NCBI GenBank assembly: GCA_003117195.1
Contig: BDSI01000006.1
Span: forward strand, 1,827,987 to 1,891,986
Length of the DNA stretch: 64,000 bases
Direction of reading: 5' to 3'
From: Eudorina sp. 2006-703-Eu-15
Lineage: Eukaryota; Chlorophyta; Chlorophyceae; Chlamydomonadales; Volvocaceae
In this document: in pieces, positions 21,593 to 33,558 of the stretch
Layout of the letters: each line of letters starts with the position of its first letter
Numbering within the stretch: the first letter of the stretch is position 1
Translations under genes and position numbers: made by a program
The notes under the pieces: model-generated
The model's database searches: none
Seen by the model: only the letters and a program-made list of their open reading frames with translations
What the model was told of the DNA's origin: nothing

Positions 21593-23428
21593 CCGGAACT
21601 CCCAAACAGAAGGGGACACACGGCCTCGAGCAGGGCAGCACCCTGTCGCCCGTCCTCTGGGTCCTGCAGCTTGAGCCACTCACGGCGTACCTGCACCATC
21701 TATGCGCCTCAGGTCAGCTACGCACGCCCACCCTCCCCAGTGGACAGCCTGCACCCCCCGTGTCGCACCATGCTGACGATACTGTCCTCACGGTCCGGGA
21801 CGTTGACGAGGACGGCCCCGTCGCCAAAGCAGCGGTCCAGCTCTTCTGCCGGGCCAGTAACGCCAAGGAGAATGCCAGCAAAAGCAAGGGGCTGGTGCTC
21901 GGAACCCACCGTGTGGTCTGGGGTGTTTTTTTTTTGAATGAGGCAACGGGCGCCAAATTCCCTCTCCCTGGGGAGGAGCCGCCCCGCCACCTTGGGGTAC
22001 CGCTCACCACTGACAACACCCTGGCGGCCAACCTCTGCTACGCCAGCCGTATCCAACGGCTGAACAACATCGGGCAGGTGTGGCGGCGGCATGGCCTCAG
22101 CTTCATCGGCAGGGTCCACGTGGCCAAGCAGGTATTGGGCAATGCCCTTGCCTTCCACTTCTCCTTTGTCCAGCCCTCCCCACCCCAGCTGGCAGCGCTG
22201 CGGAAGTGCATCGACGGCTTCACAGCCTGGTCGTTGCTGCCTGAAGATGCTACCCTGGTGTGCAATGGTCGTGCGCTGCTGAAGCCGGATCCAGTGGTGG
22301 CATGCCAAGACCACGAGTGTGGCGGGGTTGGCCACATTGACCTTGACTCCTTCCTTGCAGCGCTGCATGGCAAGACCCTGGCGCAGTTAGCCCAACCAGG
22401 CCGGCAGCCCTGGAAGCTCATCATGCGCTCCCTCTTCGCTACCTGGGCCCCCCGAGGGACCACCGGCTGGGGTTGGGTGTATGGGACGGTGGACCCACCG
22501 GCAAACCTGCCTCCGTACCTGGCCAGCCTGGTGAGATCCTTTCGTGCCTCACAGCCCTGCCGGCTGCCTTACCCTGAGGGCACTGACGCGCGGGCGCTGC
22601 TGCATGAGCCGCTGTGCTACAATGCAGCCCTTCGGGACCCAGTGACAGGACAGCCATTCCAGCCCCCCGGTATGCCTGAGGGCGGACCCATCGACGCACC
22701 GTGCACCGTGGCAGCCCTGCGTGCAGCCCCAGCCCTGGCCCAGCGTGACCCCCAACTGCAGGCTGTGCTGGCCGCCGTGCCTCCAGACTGGCAACAGCTC
22801 CTGCCAGGTGGCCTCCTCACCGCAGAACTTCCTGAAGCAGCAAATTGGCAAGTGTCACTGGACAGCAACTGGGTCCGCAGCCCGTCCGGAGCTCTACTGG
22901 CTGCCCTGCCCAGCGGCCGCCTCGTCACCCCTGACCCAACAGCGGCCGGGCCAGCGGCCCCTGAAGCGTGGCTGGCGGCCTGTGTCCTGCCAGGCAAAAA
23001 GCCGCGCCGCTTCTGGTCCCTGGCGGAGCGGTTGGCGTACCAGGCTGCCCCACCGGCTGAGCGGCCGGCCTTGTGGCCAACCGAGAACCAGCTCCTGGGC
23101 CCCTGGAGCGAGGTGCAGTGCCACCCCCTCAGTCATGGCCATGGCACCCTGCCACTGGTACACTACACAGTCTGCGAAACCCGCCGCCGTCTCACAGCTG
23201 CACGCCTGGCTTTGGGAGACCACGGCCCAGGACCCCTGGCGCCTGCTGCGTGGCCTACACTCCCGGGTAATCGCAGTGCACTCACGGTCCTGGAGGCGGA
23301 ATGGAGACGGCAGCATGCAGCCAATCGGGCCCCCAGCCATAGCAGCTGGTTCAGGATGCACCCAGTCCAGCCTGCAGCCTGGATGCGGCCACGTTGCAAC
23401 CCACTCTCCCCGTTCACAGCCAGTGTCT

Positions 23429-23596
23429 TTTTTTTTTTTTTTCTGAGAGGGACGTTACAAGGACAAAGGGACGGAAGTAGACCAAGCAGCAAGCCGGGAA
23501 GAAGGCCAGACGGCAAGCAAAGACCACCACACCGCAACCGAGCCCCAGAGGCACCAACCAGAAGGAAAGGGAACCAAGCAACGCCAACCTCACAGA
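23429..23596 (-). mobile_element. LINE tail fragment in LINE J
   Basis: T run and about 155 bases of reversed LINE 3' end. CAGTGTCT flanks it at 23421-23428 and 23597-23604. Confidence 0.88.
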
Positions 23597-24414
23597 CAGT
23601 GTCTCTCAGCTGCCGGCAACTCAGCGGCGTCCTCACAGCCGGGGGGACCCAGGGGCAGGCCCCTCGACAGCTGGGCCATCTACCTTCATCAACCACCCCC
23701 CCGCAGGGCCGCTGCAAGGGAGCCCGCCGGACCTACCAGATCAGCTGGCCCCCGTGGACCCACCCGCCCCGCCGGACCCACCTGACCTGCCAGACCCACC
23801 TGAACCGCCTGAACCGCCAGACCCGCCGGGCTTGGGTGCACCCACGGCGGCCCAGAAGCACAAGACCTGGCAGCGGCTGTGGGACAGCCCGGCCAGACAC
23901 CGGGCCAAGGCCCTGGTGTGGCGTCTGCAGCATGCACGGCTCCCGTGCGGCCTGTACCTCGCAACCAAAGGCCGGCCGGACCGCGCCGCCTGCAGCCACA
24001 GCAGCAGCCACAGCAGCAGCAGCCGCGGCGATGGCGGCCAGAACCGTGCATGGACAGCTTGACCCACATTTTTGTGGCCTGCCCGGCGTACAAGGGTGCT
24101 CGTGAGTGGCTGGTGGCTCTCTGGGGGGCCATCACCGGGGGGCCCGGCCCCCCAATGATGAGCGTTGAACTGCTGCTGGGAGACTGGGCCGCCGCCTGGG
24201 GCCAGTACCCAACCAGCCCGGGCCTGCAAACCCTCTGGACCGCCCTTCGGGCCACCTGGCTGTGGGCCGTCTGGTGCCACCACCAAGCTGCTGACACCGA
24301 GCCCTGCCCCTCCGAAGCGGTCGTCACCCAGGTGGTCAGCGAGCTCCAACGGCTCATGTGGGCGCATTTCCGGATGGCAGCGTTGCCCGACGACACCATG
24401 GCTGGGTTGCCACT

Positions 24415-26519
24415 TTTTTTTTTTTTTTTTTTTCTGAGAGGGACGTTACAAGGACAAAGGGACGGAAGCAGACCAAGCAGCAAGCCGGGAAGAAGGCCAG
24501 ACGGCAAGCAAAGACCACCACACCGCAACCGAGCCCCAGAGGCACCAACCAGAAGGAAAGGGAACCAAGCAACGCCAACCTCACAGACAGGACGGGGACA
24601 GGGACAGGGCGGCAGAGGGAGAGAAAAGCTCCCAAAGCGGCAAAACGGCACAACAAGGCCGCACCTCCTACTCCAGGCCAACAGGCGAGACGGAAGGCCA
24701 AAGACGACCCACCCACCAACAAACAACAAAAGACAAAAAAAAAGAAAAGAAAAACAGCTACAAAACCAGAACACAGCAACGAGGCAAACACTACCCAAAG
24801 AAGCAGGGCAACACCCAACTGCAGCAGCCACAGAAGACACAAAGCAAACAAACGGAAGCAACAACCTGCAGCAGCCCCAGGGAACACCGGAACTCCCAAC
24901 AGAAGGAGACACACCAGACCGCCCAACCGAAGGAACCCAAACCCCCCACCCCCCAAAAACAGACCCCCCAGGCTCGCACGAACCCAAAAGCAACGAGGTG
25001 CCGCCCAAGGCACAGGAGGCCAGGGCACGAGCACACCAAGGCGCCAAGCACGTCACGGCTGAACCCGGGTGCCGCTCGGTAGGGTCTCGAGCACGAGCAC
25101 ACCGCAGGGCCGCACAACAGGGCGCCGCTCCACCAGCCACGCCAACAGACGCCGGCCCGGCAGAGCACGAGCACGCCACGAGCAAGGGAAACGTCTAGGG
25201 CTGGTACCCTGCGGGGCGCAGCAAGCAGGCACACCCCTCCCTCGCCAACCCAACCCTGGAGGCCCTCACCCCTACAACACTGGCCCCCTAGACCCCAGCA
25301 CCCTCGAGGCCCCCACACAAAGCCGAACTGAAACCCCCTTTCACTACTGCCCTACACAAACCGGAAACGGCTCACACAACAAACCCCCCTGAGCTGGGCT
25401 GAGCTGATGCTGTAGCTGTAGCTGCGAGCTGAAACTAATCTGACATTACTGTGGCGGCAGCCTGTGGGGCTGGCACAGGGTGGGCCAGGGACAGCTGGAC
25501 CCGCAGCCTGGGTGCCTGCCCTTCGGCACGCTCGACAGAGCACAGGACACCGTCATGCGCCCACGAGGCTTCGAAGGCGTCCAGCGGAGCTGTCTTCAGC
25601 TGGGCGGTGATGTGTGAGAGTGGCAAGCCAGCCATGGTGTCGTCGGGCAACGCTGCATCCGGAAATGCGCCCACATGAGCCGTTGGAGCTCGCTGACCAC
25701 CTGGGTGACGACCGCTTCAGAGGGGCAGGGCTCGGTGTCAGCGGCTTGGTGGTGGCACCAGACGGCCCACAGCCAGGTGGCCCGAAGGGCGGTCCAGAGG
25801 GTTTGCAGGCCCGGGCTGGTTGGGTACTGGCCCCAGGCGGCGGCCCAGTCTCCCAGCAGCAGTTCAACGCTCATCATTGGGGGCCGGGCCCCCCGGTGAT
25901 GGCCCCCCAGAGAGCCACCAGCCACTCACGAGCACCCTGGTACGCCGGGCAGGCCACAAAGATGTGGGTCAAGCTGTCCAGGCACGGTTCTGGCCGCCAT
26001 CGCCGTGGCTGCTGCTGCTGTGGCTGCTGCTGTGGCTGCTGCTGTGGCTGTTGGCAGGGTGGGTGGCTGCAGGCGGCGCGGTCTGGCCGGCCTTTGGTTG
26101 CTAGGTATAGGCCGCACGGGAGCCGTGCATGGTGCAGCCGCCACACCAGGGCCTTGGCCCGGTTGCTGGCCGGGCTGTCCCACAGCCGCTGCCAGGTCTT
26201 GTGCTTCTGGGCCGCCGTGGGTGCACCCAAGCCCGGCGGGTCTGGCGGTTCAGGCGGGTCAGGTGGGTCTGGCAGGTCAGGTGGGTCCGGCGGGGCGGGT
26301 GGGTCCACAGGGGCCAGCTGATCTGGTAGGTCCGGCGGGCTCCCTTGCAGCGGCCCTGCGGGGTGGTGGTTGATGAAGGTAGATGGCCCAGCTGTCGAGG
26401 GGCCTGCCCCTGGGTCCCCCCGGCTGTGAGGACGCCGCTGAGTTGCCGGCAGCTGAGTGACACTGGCTGTGAACGGGGAGAGTGGGTTGCAACGTGGCCG
26501 CATCCAGGCTGCCAACGTG
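24415..26519 (-). mobile_element. LINE G in LINE J
   Basis: 3' UTR plus ORF2 C terminus, 2.1 kb. Target duplication GCCACT at 24409-24414 and 26520-26525. At the 5' junction seven extra bases (CAACGTG, 26513-26519) copy a nearby stretch, a sign of template jumping at the end of insertion. Confidence 0.9.
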
Positions 26520-27120
26520 GCCACTCTCACACATCACCGCCCAGCTGAAGACAGCTCCGCTGGACGCCTTCGAAGCCTCATGGGCGCATGAAGGTGTCCT
26601 GTGCTCTGTCGAGCGTGCCGAAGGGCAGGCGCCCAGGCTGCGGGTCCATCTGTCCCTGGCCCACCCTGTGCCAGCCCCACAGGCTGCCGCCGCAGTAATG
26701 TCAGATTAGTTTCAGCTCGCAGCTACAGCTACAGCATCAGCATCAGCTCAGCCCAGCTCAGGGGGGTTTTGTTGTGTGAGCCGTTTCCGGTTTGTGTAGG
26801 GCAGAAGTGAAAGGGGGCTTCAGCTCGGCTTTGTGGGGGGGCCTCGAGGGTGCTGGGGTCTAGGGGGGCCAGTGTTGTAGGGGGGAGGGCCTCCAGTGTT
26901 GGGTTGGCGAGGGAGGGGTGTGCCTGCTTGCTGCGCCCCGCAGGGTACCAGCCCTGGACGTTTCCCTTGCTCGTGGCGTGCTCGTGCTCTGCCGGGCGGG
27001 CGTCTGTTGGCGTGGCTGGCAGAGCGGCGCCCTGTTGTGCGGCCCTGCAGTGTGCTTGAGGGCACCCGGGTTCGGCCGTGACGTGCTTGGCGCCTTGGTG
27101 TGCTCGTGCCCTGGCCTCCT

Positions 27121-29697
27121 TTTTTTTTTTTTTTTCTGAGAGGGACGTTACAAGGACAAAGGGACGGAAGCAGACCAAGCAGCAAGCCGGGAAGAAGGCC
27201 AGACGGCAAGCAAAGACCACCACACCGCAACCGAGCCCCAGAGGCACCAACCAGAAGGAAAGGGAACCAAGCAACGCCAACCTCACAGACAGGACGGGGA
27301 CAGGGACAGGGCGGCAGAGGGAGAGAAAAGCTCCCAAAGCGGCAAAACGGCACAACAAGGCCGCACCTCCTACTCCAGGCCACCAGGCGAGACGGAAGGC
27401 CAAAGACGACCCACCCACCAACAAACAACCAAAAAACAAAAAAACAAAAAAAAAGAAAAACAGCTACAAAACCAGAACACAGCAACGAGGCAAACACTAC
27501 CCAAAGAAGCAGGGCAACACCCAACTGCAGCAGCCACAGAAGACTCAAAGCAAACAACGGAAGGAACAACCTGCAGCAGCCCCAGGGAACACCGGAACTC
27601 CCAACAGAAGGAGACACACCAGACCGCCCAACAGAAGGAACCCAAACCCCCCACCCCCCAAAAAACAGACCCCCCAGGCTCGCACGAACCCAAAAGCACC
27701 GAGGTGCCGCCCAAGGCACAGGAGGCCAGGGCACGAGCACACCAAGGCGCCAAGCACGTCACGGCCGAACCCGGGTGCCGCTCGGTAGGGTCTCGAGCAC
27801 GAGCACACCGCAGGGCCGCACAACAGGGCGCCGCTCCGCCAGCCACGCCAACAGACGCCGGCCCGGCAGAGCACGAGCACGCCACGAGCAAGGGGAACGT
27901 CCAGGGCTGGTACCCTGCGGGGCGCAGCAAGCAGGCACACCCCTCCCTCGCCAAACCCAACCCTGGAGGCCCTCACCCCTACAACGCTGGCCCCCCTAGA
28001 CCGCAGCCACCTCGAGGCCCCCACACAAAGCCGAACTGAAACCCCCTTTCACTTCTGCCCTACACAAACCGGAAACGGCTCACACACCAAACCCCCCTGA
28101 GCTGGACTGAGCTGATGCTGATGCTGTAGCTGTAGCTGCGAGCTGGAACTAATCTGACATTACTGCGGCGGCAGCCTGTGGGGCTGGCACAGGGTGGGCC
28201 AGGGACAGATGGACCCGCAGCCTGGGCGCCTGCCCTTCGGCACGCTCGACAGAGCACAGGACACCTTCATGCGCCCATGAGGCTTCGAAGGCGTCCAGCG
28301 GAGCTGTCTTCAGCTGGGCGGTGATGTGTGAGAGTGGCAACCCAGCCATGGTGTCGTCGGGCAACGCTGCCATCCGGAAATGCGCCCACATGAGCCGTTG
28401 GAGCTCGCTGACCACCTGGGTGACGACCGCTTCAGAGGGGCAGGGCTCGGTGTCAGCGGCTTGGTGGTGGCACCAGACGGCCCACAGCCAGGTGGCCCGA
28501 AGGGCGGTCCAGAGGGTTTGCAGGCCCGGGCTGGTTGGGTACTGGCCCCAGGCGGCGGCCCAGTCTCCCAGCAGCAGTTCAACGCTCATTATTGGGGGGC
28601 CGGGCCCCCGGTGATGGCCCCCCAGAGAGCCACCAGCCACTCACGAGCACCCTTGTACGCCGGGCAGGTCACAAAGATGTGGATCAAGCTGTCCATGCAC
28701 GGTTCTGGCCGCCATCGCCGCGGCTGCTGCTGCTGTGGCTGCTGCTGTGGCTGTTGGCAGGGTGGGTGGCTGCAGGCGGCGCGGTCCGGCCGGCCTTTGG
28801 TTGCGAGGTACAGGCCGCACGGGAGCCGTGCATGCTGCAGACGCCACACCAGGGCCTTGGCCCGGTTGCTGGCCGGGCTGTCCCACAGCCGCTGCCAGGT
28901 CTTGTGCTTCTGGGCCGCCGTGGGTGCACCCAAGCCCGGCGGGTCTGGCGGTTCAGGCGGTTCAGGTGGGTCTGGCAGGTCAGGTGGGTCCGGCGGGGCG
29001 GGTGGGTCCACGGGGGCCAGCTGATCTGGTAGGTCCGGCGGGCTCCCTTGCAGCGGCCCTGCGGGGGGGTGGTTGATGAAGGTAGATGGCCCAGCTGTCG
29101 AGGGGCCTGCCCCTGGGTCCCCCCGGCTGTGAGGACGCCGCTGAGTTGCCGGCAGCTGAGTGACACTGGCTGTGAACGGGGAGAGTGGGTTGCAACGTGG
29201 CCGCATCCAGGCTGCAGGCTGGACTGGGTGCATCCTGAACCAGCTTTTTTTTTTTTTTTTTTTTCTGAGAGGGACGTTACAAGGACAAAGGGACGGAAGC
29301 AGACCAAGCAGCAAGCCGGGAAGAAGGCCAGACGGCAAGCAAAGACCACCACACCGCAACCGAGCCCCAGAGGCACCAACCAGAAGGAAAGGGAACCAAG
29401 CAACGCCAACCTCACAGACAGGACGGGGACAGGGACAGGGCGGCAGAGGGAGAGAAAAGCTCCCAAAGCGGCAAAACGGCACAACAAGGCCGCACCTCCT
29501 ACTCCAGGCCAACAGGCGAGACCAGCTGCTATGGCTGGGGGCCCGATTGGCTGCATGCTGCCGTCTCCAGTCCTCCTCCAGGACCATGAGTGCACTGCGA
29601 TTACCCGGGAGTGTAGGCCACGCAGCGGGCGTCAGGGGTCCTGGGCCGTGGTCTCCCAAAGCCAGGCGTGCAGCTGTGAGACGGCGGCGGCGGCGGC
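27121..29697 (-). mobile_element. LINE H in LINE J
   Basis: 3' UTR, zf-RVT and the middle of ORF2. Target duplication GGCCTCCT at 27113-27120 and 29698-29705. A GGC run (GGCGGCGGCGG) marks the 5' junction. It lacks about 24 bases at 27060. It hosts LINE I. Confidence 0.9.
29246..29520 (-). mobile_element. LINE I, 275 bp, in LINE H
   Basis: T run and reversed 3' end only. Target duplication ACCAGCT at 29239-29245 and 29521-29527. This is a third level of nesting (LINE I in LINE H in LINE J). Confidence 0.9.
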
Positions 29698-30293
29698 GGC
29701 CTCCTGTGCCTTGGGCGGCATCTCGGTGCTTTTGGGTTCGTGCGAGCCTGGGGGGTCTGTTTTTGGGGGGTGGGGGGTTTGGGTTCCTTCTGTTGGGCGG
29801 TCTGGTGTGTCTCCTGTTGGGAGTTCCGGTGTTCTCTGGGGCTGCTGCAGGTTGTTGCTTCCGTTGTTTGCTTTGTGTCTTCTGTGGCTGCTGCAGTTGG
29901 GTGTTGCCCTGCTTCTTTGGGTAGTGTTTGCCTCGTTGCTGTGTTCTGGTTTTGTAGCTGTTTTTCTTTTTTTTGTTTTTTGTTGTTTGTTGGTGGGTGG
30001 GTCGTCTTTGGCCTTCCGTCTCGCCTGGTGGCCTGGAGTAGGAGGTGCGGCCTTGTTGTGCCGTTTTGCAGCTTTGGGAGCTTTTCTCTCCCTCTGCCGC
30101 CCTGTCCCTGTCCCCGTCCTGTCTGTGAGGTTGGCGTTGCTTGGTTCCCTTTCCTTCTGGTTGGTGCCTCTGGGCTCGGTTGCGGTGTGGTGGTCTTTGC
30201 TTGCCGTCTGGCCTTCTTCCCGGCTTGCTGCTTGGTCTGCTTCCGTCCCTTTGTCCTTGTAATGTCCCTCTCAGAAAAAAAAAAAAAAAAAAA

Positions 30294-31484
30294 CCAGACC
30301 ACCCAACAGAAGGAACCCAACCCCCCACCCCCAAAAAACAGACCCCCCAGGCTCGCACGAACCCACAAGCACCGAGGTGCCGCCCAAGGCACAGGAGGCC
30401 AGGGCACGAGCACACCAAGGCACCAAGCACGTCACGGCCGAACCCTGGTGCCGCTCGGTAGGGTCTCGAGCACGAGCACACCGCAGGGCCGCACAACAGG
30501 GCGCCGCTCCACCAGCCACGCCAACAGACGCCGGCCCGGCAGAGCACGAGCACGCCACGAGCAAGGGAAACGTCCAGGGCTGGTACCCTGCGGGGCGCAG
30601 CAAACAGGCACACCCCTCCCTCGCCAACCCAACCCTGGAGGCCCTCACCCCTACAACACTGGCCCCCCTAGACCCCAGCACCCTCGAGGGCCCCCCACAA
30701 AGCCGAACTGAAACCCCCTTTCACTTCTGCCCTACACAAACCGGAAGCGGCTCACACAACAAAACCCCCCGGAGCTGGGCTGAGCTGATGCTGTAGCTGT
30801 AGCTGCGAGCTGAAACTAATCTGACATTACTGCGGCGGCAGCCTGTGGGGCTGGCACAGGGTGGGCCAGGGACAGATGGACCCGCAGCCTGGGCGCCTGC
30901 CCTTCGGCACGCTCGACAGAGCACAGGACACCTTCATGCGCCCATGAGGCTTCGAAGGCGTCCAGCGGAGCTGTCTTCAGCTGGGCGGTGATGTGAGAGA
31001 GTGGCAACCCAGCCATGGTGTCGTCGGGCAACGCTGCCATCCGGAAATGCGCCCACATGAGTCGCTGGAGCTCGCTGACCACCTGGGTGACGACCGCTTC
31101 GGAGGGGCAGGGCGCGGTGTCAGCGGCTTGGTGGTGGCACCAGACGGCCCACAGCCAGGTGGCCCGAAGGGCGGTCCAGAGGGTTTGCAGGCCCGGGCTG
31201 GGAGGGTACTGGCCCCAGGCGGCGGCCCAGTCTCCCAGCAGCAGTTCACTGCTCATCATTGGGGGGCCGGGCCCCCCGGTGATGGCCCCCCAGAGAGCCA
31301 CCAGCCACTCACGAGCACCCTGGTACGCCGGGCAGGCCACAAAGATGTGGGTCAAGCTGTCCACGCAAGGTTCTGGCCGCCATCGCCGCGGCTGCTGCTG
31401 CTGTGGCTGCTGCTGTGGCTGTTGGCAGGGTGGGTGGCTGCAGGCGGCGCGGTCCGGCCGGCCTTTGGTTGCGAGGTACAGGCC
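30294..31484 (-). mobile_element. LINE C', right part
   Basis: Continues LINE C' after LINE J and shares LINE C variants (GATGTGAGAGAG, GAGTCGCTGG, GGGCGCGGTGTC). It ends at TACAGGCC, where a plus-strand LINE piece starts with GCC microhomology. Confidence 0.8.
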
Positions 31485-31648
31485 TGGGGGGTCTGTTTTT
31501 GGGGGGTGGGGGGTTTGGGTTCCTTCTGTTGGGCGGTCTGGTGTGTCTCCTTCTGTTGAGAGTTCCGGTGTTCTCTGGGGCTGCTGCAGGTTGTTGCTTC
31601 CGTTGTTTGCTTTGTGTCTTCTGTGGCTGCTGCAGTTGGGTGTTGCCC
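31485..31648 (+). mobile_element. LINE K, fragment with neither end
   Basis: 164 bp of plus-strand 3' UTR from the G-run region to GGTGTTGCCC, where LINE F' begins. No A tail; it looks like a recombination or fold-back product, not a normal insertion. Confidence 0.65.
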
Positions 31649-32370
31649 TTTTTTTTTTTTTCTGAGAGGGACGTTACAAGGACAAAGGGACGGAAGCAGA
31701 CCAAGCAGCAAGCCGGGAAGAAGGCCAGACGGCAAGCAAAGACCACCACACCGCAACCGAGCCCCAGAGGCACCAACCAGAAGGAAAGGGAACCAAGCAA
31801 CGCCAACCTCACAGACAGGACGGGGACAGGGACAGGGCGGCAGAGGGAGAGAAAAAGCTCCCAATGCGGCAAAACGGCACAACAAGGCCGCACCTCCTAC
31901 TCCAGGCCACCAGGCGAGACGGAAGGCCAAAGACGACCCACCCACCAACAAACAACAAAAAACAAACAAAAAAAAGAAAAGAAAAACAGCTACAAAACCA
32001 GAACACAGCAACGAGGCAAACACTACCCAAAGAAGCAGGGCAACACCCAACTGCAGCAGCCACAGAAGGCACAAAGCAAACAACGGAAGCAACAACCTGC
32101 AGCAGCCCCAGAGAACACCGGAACTCCCAACAGAAGGAGCCACACCAGACCGCCCAACAGAAGGAACACAACCCCCCACCCCCAAAAAACAGACCCCCCA
32201 GGCTCGCACGAACCCAAAAGCACCGAGGTGCCGCCCAAGGCCCAGGAGGCCAGGGCACGAGCACACCAAGGCACCAAGCACGTCACGGCCGAACCCGGGT
32301 GCCGCTCGGTAGGGTCTCGAGCACGAGCACACCGCAGGGCCGCACAACAGGGCGCCGCTCCACCAGCCAC
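31649..32370 (-). mobile_element. LINE F', duplicate of LINE F
   Basis: Shares with LINE F the variants AAGGAACACAACCCCCC and GCCCAGGAGGCC and the junction to the LTR fragment. It retains the 24 bp that LINE F lost. Confidence 0.85.
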
Positions 32371-32611
32371 TTCAATACTTCAATACTTCAATACTCCAAT
32401 ACTTCAATACTTCCACGCTTCGCCACCACAAACACCTGTTCCACTTTGGTCACTGTTTCGCGATTTTAACTTTCACAATTAATCTTCTCGATTTCGTCTT
32501 TTGATATTACTCGAACTTACGGCTCAGCTTTGCGGCTTTGACTTGGGCCGCGTTTCGCTACTTCCAACGACTATCACATAGCGCCAGTGTCCAGGCTCCG
32601 TTCCTATCCAG
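32371..32611 (+). repeat. Fragment of the right-hand gypsy LTR (copy 2)
   Basis: Same 241-bp segment and same borders as 16344-16584, with almost no differences. Confidence 0.85.
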
Positions 32612-33094
32612 TTTTTTTTTTTTTTTCTGAGAGGGACGTTACAAGGACAAAGGGACGGAAGCAGACCAAGCAGCAAGCCGGGAAGAAGGCCAGACGGCAA
32701 GCAAAGACCACCACACCGCAACCGAGCCCCAGAGGCACCAACCAGAAGGAAAGGGAACCAAGCAACGCCAACCTCACAGACAGGACGGGGACAGGGACAG
32801 GGCGGCAGAGGGAGAGAAAAGCTCCCAAAGCGGCAAAACGGCACAACAAGGCCGCACCTCCTACTCCAGGCCACCAGGTGAGACGGAAGGCCAAAGACGA
32901 CCCACCCACCAACAAACAACAAAAAGCAAAAAAAAGAAAAGAAAAAACAGCTACAAAACCAGAACACAGCAACGAGGCAAACACTAGGCACCCCGTCCCG
33001 AGTCCTGGTTCCTTCAGAAAAAAAAAAAACACTACCCAAAGAAGCAGGGCAACACCCAACTGCAGCAGCCACAGAAGACACAAAGCAAACAACG
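32612..33094 (-). mobile_element. LINE L, 3' fragment with a SINE tail inside
   Basis: T run and reversed 3' UTR, continuing the LINE cut at the duplication junction. It ends at AACAACGG, where a plus-strand LINE begins without a T or A run. Confidence 0.8.
32987..33027 (+). mobile_element. SINE tail fragment, 41 bp, in LINE L
   Basis: GGCACCCCGTCCCGAG to CTTCAG plus its A run, with the LINE bases AACACTA on both sides (32980-32986 and 33028-33034). Confidence 0.88.
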
Positions 33095-33558
33095 GTGTTC
33101 CCTTGGGCTGCTGCAGGTTTGTTGCTTCCGTTGTTTGTTTTGTGTCTTCTGTGGCTGCTGCAGTTCGGTGTTGCCCTGCTTCTTTGGGTAGTGTTTGCCT
33201 CGTTGCTGTGTTCTGGTTTTGTAGCCGTTTTTCTTTTCTTTTTTTGTTTTTTGTTGTTTGTTGGTGGGTGGGTCGTCTTTGGCTTTCCGTCTCGCCTGGT
33301 GGCCTGGAGTAGGAGGTGCGGCCTTGTTGTGCCGTTTTGCCGCTTTGGGAGCTTTTCTCTCCCTCTGCCGCCCTGTCCCTGTCCCCGTCCTGTCTGTGAG
33401 GTTGGCGTTGCTTGGTTCCCTTTCCTTCTGGTTGGTGCCTCTGGGGCTCGGTTGCGGTGTGGTGGTCTTCGCTTGCCGTCTGGCCTTCTTCCCGGCTTGC
33501 TGCTTGGTCTGCTTCCGTCCCTTTGTCCTTGTAACGTCCCTCTCAGAAAAAAAAAAAA
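33095..33558 (+). mobile_element. LINE M, 3' UTR fragment
   Basis: Plus-strand LINE end with CTCTCAG and A12. It starts by joining LINE L head to head, and ORF1 of another LINE follows directly. Confidence 0.8.

Larger units (their letters stand above)
19233..21620 (-). mobile_element. LINE C', left part (duplicate of LINE C)
   Basis: Starts after TGGGTTG exactly like LINE C. It is interrupted by a SINE tail, a plus LINE, LINE D' and a SINE, and is split at 21620 by the large LINE J. It resumes at 30294. Confidence 0.8.
21621..30293 (+). mobile_element. LINE J, long 5'-truncated copy carrying four nested LINE pieces
   Basis: It starts within RT (GGCCTCGAGCAGGG) and ends CTCTCAG plus A19. 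Once the nested pieces (23429-23596, 24415-26519, 27121-29697 with 29246-29520) are subtracted it keeps motif C HADDT, the C-terminal part and the zf-RVT region. Its frame around 22450 is intact (TTGWGWVYGTVDPP), where the 55-62 kb copy is frameshifted. A 10-T insert interrupts it at 21926-21935. It splits LINE C'. Confidence 0.88.
16647..32678. repeat. Tandem duplication, copy 2 (about 16 kb, expanded by later insertions)
   Basis: Same order as copy 1: RT part of the Penelope-like element, the bases TGGGTTG after its stop, a minus LINE, a nested plus LINE fragment, then LINE, LTR fragment and LINE ending at 32678, where copy 1 breaks off at 16646. It lacks LINEs A and B but gained an 8.7-kb LINE assembly (21621-30293), several SINE pieces and poly(A) inserts. 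It also lacks the hAT MITE of copy 1, whose target GTTTGCAG is uninterrupted near 31183-31190. Confidence 0.8.

Noticed and set aside
21295..24105. A single 936-codon frame across SINE, poly(A), LINE and another LINE tail
   Set aside because: It fuses unrelated insertions by chance; only the RT C-terminal part inside it is real coding sequence.
28589..30613. A 674-codon minus-strand frame
   Set aside because: Chance fusion of LINE H, LINE I and reversed LINE J UTR; not one gene.
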